Assembly (NCBI GenBank): GCA_963573385.1
Contig: CAUYLG010075664.1
Coordinates: 96,434 to 160,433, forward strand
Direction: 5' to 3'
Source of the DNA: Cacajao melanocephalus
Taxonomy: Eukaryota > Chordata > Mammalia > Primates > Pitheciidae
Length of the DNA: 64,000 bases
Positions 1 to 13,213 of the stretch are shown one piece after another (within the stretch, counting starts at the first letter, position 1; every line of letters starts with the position of its first letter). The notes under the pieces were generated by a model. That model saw only the letters and a program-made list of their open reading frames with translations. It did not search any database and was not told the DNA's origin. Position numbers and translations under genes: made by a program.

Positions 1-869
1 AGTTGGGCAGCAGGCACATTCCAGAGCATATCGGTAGACATTGCTTTCAACAGTGTTCACTGTCACAGTGAGAATCTGTAGATTCTTCCTTTAGGCTGAA
101 TTTAATTTCATAAGGTATTGAAGGGTGTGTTCTGGAGTATGAGGGCCGTAGTTTCACAGTGCAATTGCTACAGTGATACAAGGTCGTTGTTCTCTTTCAA
201 TAAAATCTCTGGAAAACATCATTAATAAAATGTACCTTAATCCTGTCACTTAAAAAAAGTGTATAGAATGAGTTGAACATCAAATACTGCCTCACCTTCT
301 CCTCCCAAAATCATCACTGAGAGATACACGTGACTAACATTTCAAACTCAAATGTCACTGTGTAAGTTTCAAGGATTGATGGAAATTGGGTATTTTTTAA
401 TAAAATATTTTATCGAGGGTCACAATAATAGGACAGGTGATCAATACATACAGTTCAATAGATTGTTACTGCTAAACACTCCAAGGTGACCACCATAGGG
501 GCAGATAAAGAACAATACCAGCATCCTAGAAGTCCCAGCCACTTTTGTACCAGGAAGAGCTCAGTAAATATTTTTCTATGAAAGAATCTATAAAACTGGA
601 CAAAGTGGTAAAAACGATCATTTAAAGTCTCTGAAAATTGACCAAGGTGCATAGAAAAAACTAAGAAACATTTATTCAAGAAAAGATCCTGATTTTCAGA
701 AAGTACAGGGGGAATCAGTGCCATTTAACCAGGCTGTGCTCTGACCCTACTCCTCCGTCCCCACCGCACTGACTTCCATCTCGCTGTTGAAAAGGTCTAC
801 TCAGGGCAGGTGGGACCGGCCATGAGAACTGTCAACTCCCAGTCTCAGTCACCTGGAGCTCTGGCTCTC
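1..869. other. No gene or repeat recognised
   Basis: Mixed-composition sequence with frequent stops in all frames. The longest open frame (minus, about 89 codons at 455-724) has no recognisable motif and is about the length expected by chance in AT-rich DNA. I could not match this stretch to a repeat family by eye. Confidence 0.4.
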
Positions 870-2470
870 TGATACAGAGCTTTATTCTAGCCTTCCATCT
901 TGCTTGCTGTAATTTCACTCTCTGTGAGAAATTTGGCACCTACTTTCACAACCCATTTACTTATTGGTTCAACTCCAGGATCCATGTAAACCAATTTCAG
1001 AAGTTCTAACTATATTTTCATGAGAAAAGTATTTACAACCTAGAGTACAATGTTTATATACATTTTCTTTTATCATTGCCATTAGAGTTTCCAGTCAAAA
1101 CACCCTTTTTCCAAAGTTACTTAGATCAGTGTCTTCTCCCCGTCTCCTTCAGTGCTGCAATTTCCATTATAAGGAGGCTCATTTGTCCCAGTTGACATTC
1201 CGTCTTGAGATCCCATAATGTCCTGGCTGATTTCTTTTAATAATGTGCATACATTAATATTTACACTTTGTGCTATACAATTCTATGCTTTTGTCATATG
1301 CGTAGTCTTGCACCCACCACTAGGGAACCATTCAGATTTGTTCCATCACTCTCACAAGTCCTCTTCACTTACCCTTGTCAAACATTCTACTCTCCCCAAA
1401 CCTTTCACAGCCACTCGTTTTTGTTTTTTTTTTTTTTTCATTTCTACGATTTTGCCTTTTCGAGAACGTCAGAATCATTCTATGTGTGCATGTAGACTTT
1501 GCCATGTAGCTTTTTCTGGTAATCTAACTGCATGTAAGTTTTAACCATGCAATTGGGTAAATCAGCAACTCATTTCTATTTATCTCAAAGTAATCTTTGT
1601 ATGGATATGCCACACTGCTTATCCATCTAACTGTTTCCACTTTTTTTTTTTTTTTTTACTATTCCAAGCAAAGCTGCCATTGAAATTCATGCAAAAGTCT
1701 GTGTGGACATGTGCTTTTATTTCTCTTGGGTAAATACCTGGGAGTGAAATGTTAAGATTATATGGTATATGGCATATGTTTAAGTCTATAAGAAACTATA
1801 AAATTTTTTCAAAAGTGGTTGTAATATTTTGTAGCCTCCTCAGCAGTGGGTGAGGATTTCAGTTGCTTTATATCACCACCAACACTTGGTGTGATCAGTC
1901 TTTTAAATTTTAGTCATTTCAGTCAGTGTATAGGAATAGTTCGTTGTGATTTTATCTTGCATTTCCCTAATAATAAAAGATATTAAACACCTCTTCATTT
2001 ATCTGCTTCTCAGCCATAGATCTTTTTCGATGAATGTCTGTCTAAATGTTTTGCCCATTTTTAAATTGGGTTGGTAGTTTCCTTATTATTGATTTCCAAG
2101 AGTATCTTATACATTCTAGATAAAAATCTTTTATCAGGTATATGCGTTATGGACATCCTTTTTAAGAGAATGAATGTCGACTTTCCTAATAGCATTTTGA
2201 ATAAGTTTCAACATTTGATATTATTCATTACCTGATGTCCAGCATCAAGAAAACTGTTGCTTCATATAGTTTGTCTATTTTTAGGTAAACACAGAGAGTA
2301 AATCCAGTTCTTATTTTTTCATTTTGTTTGGAAGCTCTTGTCTGCTACATATGGGTGGTTTTGTTGATATTGAGTCCCTCTTTATCTCTGGCATACTTAC
2401 TGAATCTTGAAATGTTTGTTTATATAGGGTTTTCTTCAAGTTATCTAGGTATGATAAGCTCTTGATTAAC
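870..2470 (-). mobile_element. L1M-type LINE fragment, 3' UTR and ORF2 end
   Basis: Read left to right this is the reverse complement of an old L1. The 3' UTR comes first (about 870-1220), followed by the end of ORF2 with the familiar series of blocks: small-integer spacing of 'tatccatctaac', 'gtgtggacatgtgctttta', 'tttgcccatttttaaattggg'. The same 3' UTR blocks recur at 5400-5780, so both copies belong to the same broad L1M group. Poly-T runs at about 1421-1438 and 1642-1657 are internal. The ends and the subfamily are approximate. The ORF is heavily decayed. Confidence 0.75.
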
Positions 2471-2814
2471 AGCTTATTTCACTGTAAAAATGGTTGCTCT
2501 TTGCCAATTAATTAAACCCTCCCCAGCTTAGTTAACTTTAAATTGACTTAATCCTATCTTTATACATTTCTTCAGTCATTAAAATCTCTGCAAGTAATTG
2601 GAACACATATCAGATGTGGATGCCACCTGTATGGGTTAATCTTCCTCATCTATCATTCAAAGTAATTTAAGATATCCCTAGGCAGTCTTATACTTAATCC
2701 TAAATTTCTAGCACAGAATTAGGATGTAAAATAATTATCCAATATATTTTAACTAGATTAAAAAGTCTCATGCTTGGTCTCTCTTCTAGTCTTTGCACTA
2801 ATCTTAATGGTCAT
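2471..2814. other. No gene or repeat recognised between two L1 elements
   Basis: AT-rich sequence lying between two minus-strand L1 fragments. It may be more decayed L1 or the original flank. I see no open frame or motif of note. Confidence 0.35.
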
Positions 2815-4562
2815 GTTTTCAACTTTTATTTTTTAGATTCAGGGGGTACATGTACATGTTTGTTACCTGGGTGTATTGCTTGATGTTGAGGTTTGGGGTA
2901 TGAAGGAGCCCATCACCCAGTAGCAAGCATAGTACCCAATAGATAGTTATTCAACCCTTACCTCCCTCTCTTCTTTCCCCCACTAGTAGTCTCCAGTTTC
3001 TATTGTTGCCATCTTTATGTGCATAAATACCCAGTCTTTAGCACTCACTTATAAGTGAGAACATACAGTATTTGGTTTTCTGTTTTTGTTTTAATTTGCT
3101 TGGGATAATGGCCTTCAGCTACATCCATGTTGCAAAAGGCAAGATAGCATTCTTTTTATGATTGTGTAGTATTTCATGGTGTATATGTACCACAGTTTTT
3201 TTTTAAATGAACTGTTGGATATAAACAAAATGTTGTACACATATACCATGAAATACTACTTCTTTGTCCACTGTTGATGGGCACCTAGGTTGATTCCATG
3301 TCTTTGCTATTGTGAATACTGCTGCAATAAATGTGAGAGGGCATATGTCTTTTTGGCAGAATGATTTGTTTTCTTTTGGATATATTCCCAGTAATGGGAT
3401 TGCTGAGTTGAATGGTAGTTGTTTTAAGTTCTTTGAGAAGTCTCCAAACTGCTTTCCACAGTGGCTGAACTAATGTACATTCCTACCAACTATATATTAG
3501 TGATCCCTTTTCTTTGCAGCCTTGCCAGCATCTGTTGTTTTTAGACTTTTAGTAATAGCCATTCTGACTGGTGTGAGATGGTAGCACACTATGGTTTTGA
3601 TTTGAATATCTTGGATAATTAGTAATAATGAGCATTGTTTCATATATGTTTGTTGGATGCTTCTTAGTTCTTTTTTTTTTTTTTTTGAGAAGTGTCTGTT
3701 CATATATTTTGCTCATTTTTAGATTGGGTTGTTTGTTTTTTCCTTGTTGAGTTGTTTAAGTTCCTTATAGAGTCTGAATATTAGATCTTTGTTAGATGCA
3801 TAGCTTGTGAATATTTTTCCCCATTTCATAGGTTGTCTATTTACTCTATTGGTAGTTTCTTTTGGTGTACAGAAGCTTTTTAGTTTAATTAGGTCCCAGT
3901 TTATCAATGTTTATTCTTGTTAGAATAGCTTTTGAGGATTTAGTCATAATTGATCAATGTCCAGAATAGTTTTTCCTAGGTTTTCTTCTAGGATTCTTAT
4001 AGTTTGGTGTCTTACATTTAAATATTTAATCCATCTTGAATTAATTTTTGTATATGGTAAAAGTTAGGGGTCCATTTTCAATCTTCTGCATATGGCTAGC
4101 CAGCTATTGCAGCACTATTTATTGAATAGAGAGTCCTTTCCCCATTGCATATTCTTGTCTACTTTTTTGAAGAACAGATTGATGTAGGTGTATGGCTTTA
4201 TTTCTTTGCTCTTTATTCTGTTCTATTGGTCCCTGTGTCTGTTTTTGTATCATTACCACACTGTTTTTGTTACTGAAGCCTTACAGTATAGTTTGAAGTC
4301 AGATAATGCAGTGCTTTCTTCTTTTTGCTTAGGATTGCTTTGGCTATTCAAGCTCTTTTTTGGTTTTGTAGTCATTGTAGAATAGTTTTTTTCTATAATA
4401 GTTCTGTGAAAAATGACATTGTTAGTTTGATAGGAACTGCATTAAATATGTAGATTGCTTTGGGCAGTATGGCCATTTTAAGGATATTGATTCTTCCAAT
4501 ATATGAGCATGGAATGTTTTTCTATTTGTTTATGTCATCTGTGGTTTCGTTCGTTGCTGGGT

Positions 4563-4667
4563 TCCTTCCTTCCTTCCTTTCCTTTCTTTCTTTCTCTTTC
4601 TTTCTTTTTCTTTCTTTCTTTCTCTTTCTCCTTTTTCTTTCTTTCTTTTCTTTCTTTCTTTTTTTCC

Positions 4668-4726
<59 letters not shown>

Positions 4727-4850
4727 TCCCTTTCTTTCTTTCTTCTTTCTTTCTTACTTTCTTTCTTTTTCTTTCTTTCTCTTTCTTTCCTTCTTTCTTT
4801 CTCTTTCTTTTCTTTTCTTTTTCCTTCCTTTCTTTTCTTTCTTTCTCTTC
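4563..4850. repeat. (CTTT)n polypyrimidine microsatellite, expanded Alu tail
   Basis: About 290 bp of nearly pure C/T on the plus strand, mostly CTTT with CCTT and CTTTT variants. The longest clean run is about 4668-4728. It sits exactly where the A-tail of the minus-strand Alu should be, so it is best explained as a GAAA-type expansion of that tail. The tract creates long artificial open frames on both strands (S/F/L-rich on plus, K/E/R-rich on minus). Confidence 0.95.
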
Positions 4851-5118
4851 TCACTCTGTCACCCAGTCTGGAGTGCAGTGGTGTGATCTCGGCTCACTGC
4901 AACTTCTGCCTCCTGGATTCAAAGGATTCTCCTACCTCAGCCTCCAAAGTAGCTGGGATTACAGATGCATGACACCACGCCCAGTTAATTTTTTGTATTT
5001 TTAGTAGAGATAGGGTTTTACCATTTTAGCCAGATGGTCTTGATATCCTGACCTCGTGATTCACCTGCTTTGGCCTCCGAAAGTGCTGGGATTACAGGTA
5101 TAAGCCACCCGCCTGGCC
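4851..5118 (-). mobile_element. Alu SINE inside L1
   Basis: Antisense Alu: 'ctcactctgtcacccagtct', 'gtagctgggattacag', 'tttttgtatttttagtagag', ending 'cctggcc'. The first bases after the tail are lost or absorbed into the microsatellite. The left flank ('tcatctgtggtttc') and right flank ('tcctctgtgatttc') look like a diverged target-site duplication of the host L1. Confidence 0.95.
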
Positions 5119-5399
5119 ATCCTCTGTGATTTCTTTTAGCAGTGTTTTATAGTTCTCCTTATAGAGATCTTTCACCTCCTTCATTAGATGTATTCTTAAG
5201 TATTTTATTTTGTGTGTGTGAGCTAGTTTTACTATTGAGTTAGTTCCCAATCTGGCCATCTTGATTGTATATTGTGAAAGTCCATATAATAGATATGTAT
5301 AAAATATATGTATACTAACCCAGATATATATTCAAATATCTATCATTGTTTCTGTATTTATCCGTCTACATATACATTAAGCTAAACTTCAGTTTATAT

Positions 5400-8300
5400 T
5401 GGTATCCCTGACTCTAAGACAGCTTGCATGGCTCATTCTAGTTTTTTTCTTCTTTTCTACCTGTAACTTCTCTCTCAGACTATGAGAAGCTTGGCCCTTA
5501 GAATCTTCCCTCCATTTACTTATTAGTTAAACCTACATAGATAGGAAAAGTATTTCAGAATTATAGGTCTGTAAATTTTCTCCATGAGAAAGATACTTAC
5601 CATCTAGCATGCAGTGATTGTGTACAGTTCCTTTTGTCTTCTTCCAAACACCACTTTCCTAAATTATTCATATCAGCTTTATCCATACCTCCACCACTCC
5701 TTTCTTTAGCACACTTGTGCCTAATATCTATAATCCCATTAGTTTCAGTTATACAAGAAGCATTCTGTTCCATCCTGGAGTCCCTGATACCTGTTTCTAC
5801 TTTAAGTTATCATACATTAAAGCTTATTATTTCTGATATACAGACATGAGTTTGAGAAATGCAAGCATCATGCATTTGTTCCACCACACTAAATAATTCC
5901 CTGTGCTTGTCCTAGTAAACACTCTTGCTTTCTCAAATCCTTGACAATAACAGATCTATATTTTGAACCTGTAGATCTGCTTTTTCCCAAATTTCATATT
6001 AATGAAATTATACAATATGTAGACTATGGGTTTGACTTTTTAAAATTGGTTAAAAAAGAAAAATTAATAACATTAATTCATGTTATTGAGTGAATTGATA
6101 ACTTATTCCTCTTTATCACTGAATAGTATTCCATTACATGAATGTACTCTCATTTTCTTTTCTGTTTCCCTAATTCAGAAACATCTTACTTTCCATTTTT
6201 AGAAATGATGAGTAAAGTGCTGTGAACATTTGCATATGTTTTTGTGTGAACACACATTTTAAATTCTCTCGGGTATATATTTATGAATGTGATTGTTGGC
6301 TCTGCTGGTAAGTCTATGTTTAACTTTATGAAAATAAATCTCTATCCCATAAAGACTGTGCCATTTTGCATTACCATCAGCAATAAATAAGAGTACCTCT
6401 TACTCCAAATCCTGGCAAAGAATTTATTTTGCATTTTGCATTGTTGCCATTCTAATAGTGTATAGTGGTATTTCATTGTGGTTTTATATGAATTTCCCTA
6501 ACGACAAATGACATTGAGCCTATTTCCACGTGTTTATTTGCCATCCATTTATTTTCTGTGGTGTAGTATCTTTTCAAATTTATAGCAACTTTTAGAAAGT
6601 GGTTATTTGCTTTCTTATTGGTGAGTTTTAATATTCTTTATGTTTATTGAGTGAAAGTCCTTTCATCCAGATATGGAACTTGCAAATATTTGTATTTAGA
6701 ATGTAGCTTATCTTTTCATTATCTAAACAATATTTTGCAGAGCAAAAGTTGCAGTTTTTATAAAGTCCAATAATAGTTTTCTCTTTTGTTAATTGTGCTT
6801 CTGGTATAGTAGCTATAAATTCATTCCCAGACACAAGGTTCTATAGATCTTCAACTAGATATTCATCTAGAGGTTGTATATTTAGTTTTATGTCTTACAT
6901 TTAATTTATAATTAATTTCTAGTTAATTTTTAAATGAGTATTATTTTAGTTGAAGTTTTTTAATATGAATATACAATTGTTTTAGCATCGTTTATTGAAA
7001 AGACTACCATTTTTCTATAGAATTTTCTTTGTTTCCTTGTCAAATTAGTTGACTATATTTGTATGCATCTCTTTATGAGCTCTCTATTCTGTTCAATTGA
7101 TCTATAACAGCAGGTCAATACCACACTGTCTTAATTAATGTAGATTTATAATAAGACTTGACATCGGGTAATGTGAGTCCATCAGTTTTGTTCTTCTTTC
7201 AGAATTGCTTAGGCTATTCTATTTCTGTGGCTATTCATATACATTTTGGATTCATGTTCATTTTCACAAAAAGAATTTATTATTGTTTTGAGATTTTATT
7301 CTAATAATAGGCTGAATTGGAGAGAAGTGATATCTTAACAATATTGTGCCTTTTAATATATAAACCTAGTATATATATCTCCAATTATTTAGGTCTTTGT
7401 TGACTTCTTTTCACCAGTATTTTTCAACTTTCAGCATTAAAAACTCTGCACATATTTTGTTAGTTCATACCAAAGTATTTCATTTATTTTGTGTTCAATT
7501 TTTTAACTTCATAAACTGTTTATCTCTGAAATGTAAGAATGCAATTAACCTTTGTATGTTAAACCTGTATGCTACTACTTTGCTAACCTCATTATCAGTT
7601 CAAAAAAATTTTGTAGATTCTTTGGGATTATCTACATAGATGATCAAGTCATCAGCAAATAGAGGTGTCTTTTTCTACATTTCGTTTTATGTCAACCTTC
7701 TTAATTATTATAGGGCTCTTCAAATTATCACTTTCATGATAGGTGAATTGTTGTAGCTGGTGTTTATTCAGGAGTTGGTCCATTTTAGCCTAAGTAGTTC
7801 CATTTATATGCATGCAAACATCCGTAGTATTCCTTTTTCATCCTCTTGATGTCTGTAGTGTTTACAGTAATATCCCTTGTTTCATTCTTGATACTGGTAA
7901 CTTGTGCCTTCTCTTTTCTCTTTGTCAGTCTTGCTAGGGAGTTTTTTATTTTATTAATCTTTTATTAAAAAAAAACAGCTTTAGATTTCACTGATTTTCT
8001 CTATTATTTTCCTATTTTTAATTTTGTTGATTTCTGCTCTAAGTTTTGCTTATTTTAGGTTGAATTATTTGCATATATTTCTCTAATTTTCTAAGATGAA
8101 AGCTTCAGATATTAATTTTATATCTTTCTCCTTTCTAAATATATGTATTTAGCGTTATAAATTTAGCTTCATCCCACACATTTTGATATGTCATATTTTC
8201 ATTTCTATTTACTTCTTTTTTATACAATTTCTCTTGAGACTCCCCCTTTCAGCCATAGATTATTTAGAAGTACATTGTTTACTTCCTGAATACTGGAAGA

Positions 8301-9330
8301 TTGCCCATATATTTTTCTGTTATTGCTCTCTAGCTTAATGGAGATATGGTCTAAGAATGTACATTGTATGACTTCTGTTTTCTCAATTTAAAAAAATGTG
8401 TATTATAGACCAGAAAGTGGTCTCCTTAGTTAATGTTCTATGCATACTTGAGAAGAATGTTCATTCTGTTTCTGCTAAGTTAAGTGTTCTATAAATGTCA
8501 TTTAGGTCAAGATTTTGATACTGCTTTTCAGGTTATTTATTACCCTTGCTAATTTTCTTCCTCCTTGTTTTATCAGTTATTGAGAGTGCCGCTTTAAAAT
8601 CTCTAAAGAAAATTGTGAGTGTGGCTATTTCTCCTTTTAAATCGATCTTTTTTTTGCCATATATATTCCAAACTCTATCTTAAAGTTCATAATCATGTAA
8701 GATTGTATGTCTTTTTGAAGAATTTACTGTAACATCCCTCTTTATCTTTGAAATTTTTTGTTCTGAAATTTACCTTGTTAATATAGCTATTCCACCTTTC
8801 TTTTGCTTAGTTTTGAATAAATTTTTTTCTCTCTTTTCCCTTCACACTATCTAAATATCATTTTTATTGAAGTTTTCTTGTGCACAGCATATAGATGGAT
8901 TTTGCTTTTGTACATAGTTTGACATTTTTGTCTTTTAAGTGGTTTGCTTAGAACTTCTCCATTAAAAATGATTGTTGATAAAGCTGGCTTAAAAGTTACC
9001 ATTTTGCTCACTGTCATGTATTCATTAAATCATTTTCTCCAACACTTTCTGATATTAAATGAGCTTTTTAATAATTCCTTTCAAATTTTTCTAATTTTTA
9101 ATTGATTTATTAATATTATTTATATCTGTTTTGGGAAGTTTTAAAATAATTGTTATAAATCTTGCAACATACATTTCAAAATAATCTGAATCTCCCTTTA
9201 TATACTTGTACACCACTTCATATGTAGTGAAAGACTTGATTATAGTTTATTGTCAATTTGCCTTCTCCTACTCTGCCATTGTTATCATACAGTTCAATTC
9301 TATACGTGCTCAGGCTGTAATCTTGCCAAC
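5400..9330 (-). mobile_element. Long L1M-type LINE with most of ORF2
   Basis: Reverse complement of an old L1: 3' UTR at about 5400-5800, the ORF2 C-terminal part at 6000-7200, then the reverse-transcriptase region. The codons for F-A-D-D, the polymerase active-site motif of L1 reverse transcriptase, can be read on the minus strand at 7648-7659. Upstream ORF2 blocks continue ('gatttctgctctaagttttg' near 8030, 'cttgagaagaatgttcattc' near 8450). About 3.9 kb is recognisable. Stops and frameshifts are frequent, so it is dead. The 5' boundary near 9330 is a guess. Confidence 0.75.
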
Positions 9331-12329
9331 GGTGATTGTCTGTCTCCATATCAAGGGATAACTGCTTTCCTGCCAACTCAGTTCTACTGTGGGTTCCAGG
9401 AAATTGGTTAATTTTATTTTCCTAGCTTTTTTTTTTTTCCCTGAGTGGAATGGACATATTTTCTTTCAATGCTTTATTATCTTCCAGCTGAAATGGAAAC
9501 TTAGGTCTATATGTCAGTAGTAAGATATCATGTGATTCTATACATGGTTTTGATCACCACATGTCCTTGCGTCTCTCAAATTTTTATCTTCTTTGTTTTT
9601 TCCTCTGAATTTTGGATTGTCTGCTCTTCGTTTCTTTTTGGATATCCCAAAGACACCACAGGTCTGCTGTGCTTCAAAACAGAACCCATCATGTCCTCCA
9701 TCTCTCTTCTTCTTATCACCTTTTGTGTCTCAGCTAATGGTCTCTCCTGAGACCCAGCCTGAGGTATTTCTAGACTAGTTTCTGTATCTGCTACTCCGTA
9801 TGGAATCATTTCTCAAGTTTCCCTAAATAATTGTCTTTGCTCCCACAATTCATGTTCCTATTGCTCTCGATAAGAGCTTTTGTCTCTCTCATTTGGGCGC
9901 ATTTTAGTCCTCCATTACCTAGTCTTAATAATATCAAGCATTGTTTTTCCTCTCCTGAAACAGAAATATTTTCCTTTGTGAGGCTACCTGCCTCAGACGT
10001 CTGAGGTTTGACAAGCTCTGCTTTCCTTGCCTAACACAGCCTACACCTTTGTGAAATGAGAACTTACCTTTCTAATAAGCCCTAAGCTGACTCCAGATCA
10101 TCCTGCAACTTACTTATGATGCAGTTCCTCTAGGAAAACTTTACAAAGTTCCATGGGCAAGGTAAGTGCTCTTCTGGAGCTGGCAGGGAACCAGACTGAT
10201 ACCCCCTCTCCATGATCTACGATGCTTTATCTGTAGATAGTTCATTTTTCTGACAATAAATTCCTGAAGGTCAAACAGTCTTTTATGTTTGTCTTTGCAT
10301 CTTCAGCATTTGAACTGACATTTCCCCACTTTTAACGCCAGGCTAAAGTAAATAGAAATAGAGACAATTGTAACTACAGAGTTCCAACATCATTCTTCTT
10401 AAGAATATGACAAGGTTTCTCATGAGAGTTTCTTTAAGTTTGGTCACTGGATTTAGTATATTTAGTTTGGGACTTTTTAAATTTGAACTTTTTAAATACT
10501 TACATATTCCAATATTGAAAGAATGGCATAGCTGGGCGGAAGAAGTTAATTTTCTTCTTGCTTCCACATTTCTAAAATGCAATGGAATGCTGCAGCTCTA
10601 ACTACTAAGATCTGAGACAAGTGAAAGTCAGAGTCTTTTCCCCACATGCTTGTTCTCATCCAGGAAGCCCTGCTTCCACGCTGCTCCAGATTCAGTGTTG
10701 AATTGGGTGGTCCTGACATCTCTCTCCTGGGAACTGTGAGATCAGAATTCACTCCCTGGCAGTTACACAAAATGACATTTGCCAGGATTTTCAGGGCAGA
10801 ATGGCTGTTATATTATCTGGTTTTCAAAGATTTCACATGTATTTAATTTCCCCGTGAGCTTTATACTATGTCATTAAAAAATGTAAATGACATATTTAGA
10901 CTTCCACATCAGAAATGATTTTGCATTGTTAAATAATTTCCTGACATGGCATGACGCTTTTCAAATTATGTCTGTAAGAGTCGATTTAAAAAGTAGGAGA
11001 AATATCACATCGAAGTCAGGACTGGCGTAGGCACAGCCACGAAAGCTGATCTGTCAGTGTGCGTCAGTAGTCACCTATCATTTCCCCATTCTGTGCGACT
11101 TTCCTGAGCATAAATCGCCAATCCCATGACTTGCCTGGAGGGTATATCACATCACACAGCAGGCATGATTGTAGTCAGTCATTTTTCGCTGTTAGTAGGA
11201 TGCACAGCTGTGTCAGTCTCTAAACATAAGAAAATACACTGCCCACTCTCCTCTCTGTGGTTTGTCTCTTAATTAATGCTCATAGCTTAATCTAAGAAAA
11301 ATACCAAAAATATACATATATGTATATGGCACTATTACTCCAAAGTGGGTGGGTGCAATTTACATGTGTATAGATAATAAATTAGTGATGTTTGTCAGGG
11401 GACAAGGAAAACAAAATTAAAAAGATGTGTTTAAAGGTTACCTAGATGGTATTATAAACATTCTATTTTAAAATCGGTTCTACACATTGTAGCTTTTCAC
11501 AGTTTGGGAAAATAGTCTTATGTCAGTTAAGGGTTCATTTGCTAGATGATACTCTCTTACCTAATATTTCAAGGAAAAAGGAATATGAAACTCATTTCTG
11601 ATTCAGGCAACTGAGTCACTATTTTAAAATCTCTGGTGCAGTTCATTTCATACTTGGACTGAGATCTTGTGATAGATTCGTTAAGTTCTAGGTCACCATG
11701 GCAACAAGTCATTATTTCTAAAAGTAATTTGACACATCTCAAGATTTTGGCCCTTCTGTATTCCTATATGGTGCTACAAAGAAAAAGTGTTAGTTAACTT
11801 TAGAAATATTTCCAGTAGACATAGCAAGGAAAACTACAATATTTTCCTTCAAAGCTGCTAGCCCGAGAGAAAACTTAATTGAGATTTTTAAAGAAAAGTA
11901 GACCATAGGGGCATAAGCCACACTGATGCCAGATTTATTTATTTTTTTAATCCTGCAAGCTTTCTGGGGGAAAAAAAACCACCTATGATTAGTTGTATTT
12001 TCCAGTTAAAACTAAAAGCAATAAAATATAAACCATAAACCCATTTAAAGCTTCATTTATCATATCTTATTTATAATGACAAATCATATAACTGGCCTCC
12101 TTCTATGCTCAAGTCACTTGTGGAGTTTTACCAATGTTGTGTTATCAAATAATCTATCTTTTGCCTTAAAGGCTTAGAGGTATATACGAAACATATTGTA
12201 TAAGGAATTGGTTTTATGGCACATCTGGTAATTAATTATCTTCTTGTTACCAAGTGCCAATGATATGCATATACCATTTCTTAAGCTTCAGGAAATTAAT
12301 TATCCCTAAAATATATTCTGGTATTTTAG
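9331..12329. other. No gene recognised; mostly unique-looking sequence
   Basis: Three kilobases with no clear repeat. The part to about 10.3 kb may include the decayed 5' end of the L1M. 10.93-11.23 kb has more CpG dinucleotides than its surroundings. Open frames (for example 9511-9750 plus and 10546-10770 minus) overlap on opposite strands and show no motif. Poly-T at 9426-9438. Confidence 0.35.
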
Positions 12330-12520
12330 TACATTATAACACCAATCATGTGTAAGGCATTGTACTAGATACTTTTTGTATAACATTAAATGAGTGTTAT
12401 CAGACACTCTATGATGTTGTTGTCAATTATATTGTATATGTCCATATATTTAGACTTAGTAAATTTAAATACATTTTTAATAGCTAGTAAATGAGAGAGG
12501 TAGAATCTTCTCTACAGTGG
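12330..12520 (-). mobile_element. MIR SINE fragment, very old
   Basis: Reverse-complement MIR pattern: 'catgtgtaaggcattgtact' followed by a decayed middle and 'agctagtaaatgagagag', which corresponds to the MIR part read as 'agctagtaag...' in antisense. Highly diverged. Confidence 0.5.
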
Positions 12521-12539
12521 AGGTCAAATTATTTTTATG

Positions 12540-12893
12540 CTAGATTTTAAGCTTCATGCAGTGTTAAGACAGCGCCGTGTTTATATTCTTAGATGCTTTT
12601 GGCACTTACCAGAACCTCTATGACAGTAAATTGAATGGGCTGCAAGTTTCTTTGATTCTCTTGTAGGTGATATGATGTATTTCAATGGCAAAGGAGAAGG
12701 AACGCACCATAGTCTTTGTGCATTTTTGATTTGATTATGTCACAGTAATCTATATGATTGGCCTTTCTCTCCCATTGTATTGTAAGCTGCTGTAGGGAAG
12801 GGGTGATGTTTATTCTTTGTTGTATCATATTAGGCGGGCAAATGCCTTATCACATGAAAATTCCAAATAAACATTTATTAAACAAATATTAAT
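12540..12893 (+). mobile_element. Two L2/MIR-type 3' ends in series
   Basis: Two stretches (about 12540-12650 and 12745-12893) each show the pattern 'tgtaagct...gggaagggg...tgtttattc...', which is the 3' end shared by L2 and some MIR elements. The second ends in 'aataaacatttattaaac', matching the usual tail of that family. Both are strongly diverged. Confidence 0.5.
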
Positions 12894-13065
12894 CATTTGC
12901 TTTTATTTCATATGGCTTAAGAGATAAGGGAAATATTTTAAATATGAGAAACTATTGACTATGTCATGCCACAATTTTCTATTTAGTTAGCCCAACAAGA
13001 ATTTCATAGGATGAAAAATGAAACAGAACAAAACATAGCCACAACATCATCAACTGAGGATTGAT

Positions 13066-13100
13066 TAGTTAAGTTGAGGAACGACTAGTTAAGTTGAGGA
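13066..13100. repeat. Two-copy tandem duplication, 20-bp period
   Basis: The block 'tagttaagttgagga' occurs at 13066-13080 and again at 13086-13100, head to tail. A small local duplication. The rest of 12894-13213 shows nothing recognisable. Confidence 0.85.
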
Positions 13101-13213
13101 ACTTACCAGTTTATTGTTTCCTATTCAAGATTTCCTTATCAGCCACATGCAAAATATATACTTCATTCGATAAAAATGGAACAGGAACACAAAGACATAG
13201 GAAGTCCTAAAGA

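Larger units (their letters stand above)
2815..5265 (-). mobile_element. L1 (L1PB/L1MA-like), 5' truncated, split by an Alu
   Basis: The reverse complement starts with an L1 3' UTR ('gggggtacatgtacatg', 'ggtatgaaggagcccatcac') and runs into the C-terminal half of ORF2: 'ccagtaatgggattgctgag', 'ttgggttgtttgttttt', 'ttctattggtccctgtgtct'. It stops near 5265, before the reverse-transcriptase active site, so it is a 5'-truncated copy. An Alu with a long CTTT tail is inserted at about 4559-5118. L1 sequence resumes after it ('ttttagcagtgttttatag'). The ORF2 remnant has many stops. Confidence 0.85.

Noticed and set aside
1218..1544. 108-codon plus-strand frame
   Set aside because: It lies within the antisense 3' UTR of an L1M and includes a phenylalanine run from the poly-T stretch.
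4460..4972. Open frames of 170 and 127 codons (plus) and 110 codons (minus, K/E/R-rich)
   Set aside because: They are translations of the CTTT repeat and the Alu next to it. The S/F/L-rich and K/E/R-rich compositions are those of the repeat, not of a protein.
5400..9330. L1 ORF2 as a functional reverse transcriptase
   Set aside because: The active-site codons are readable, but stops and frameshifts are frequent throughout, so the element is dead.
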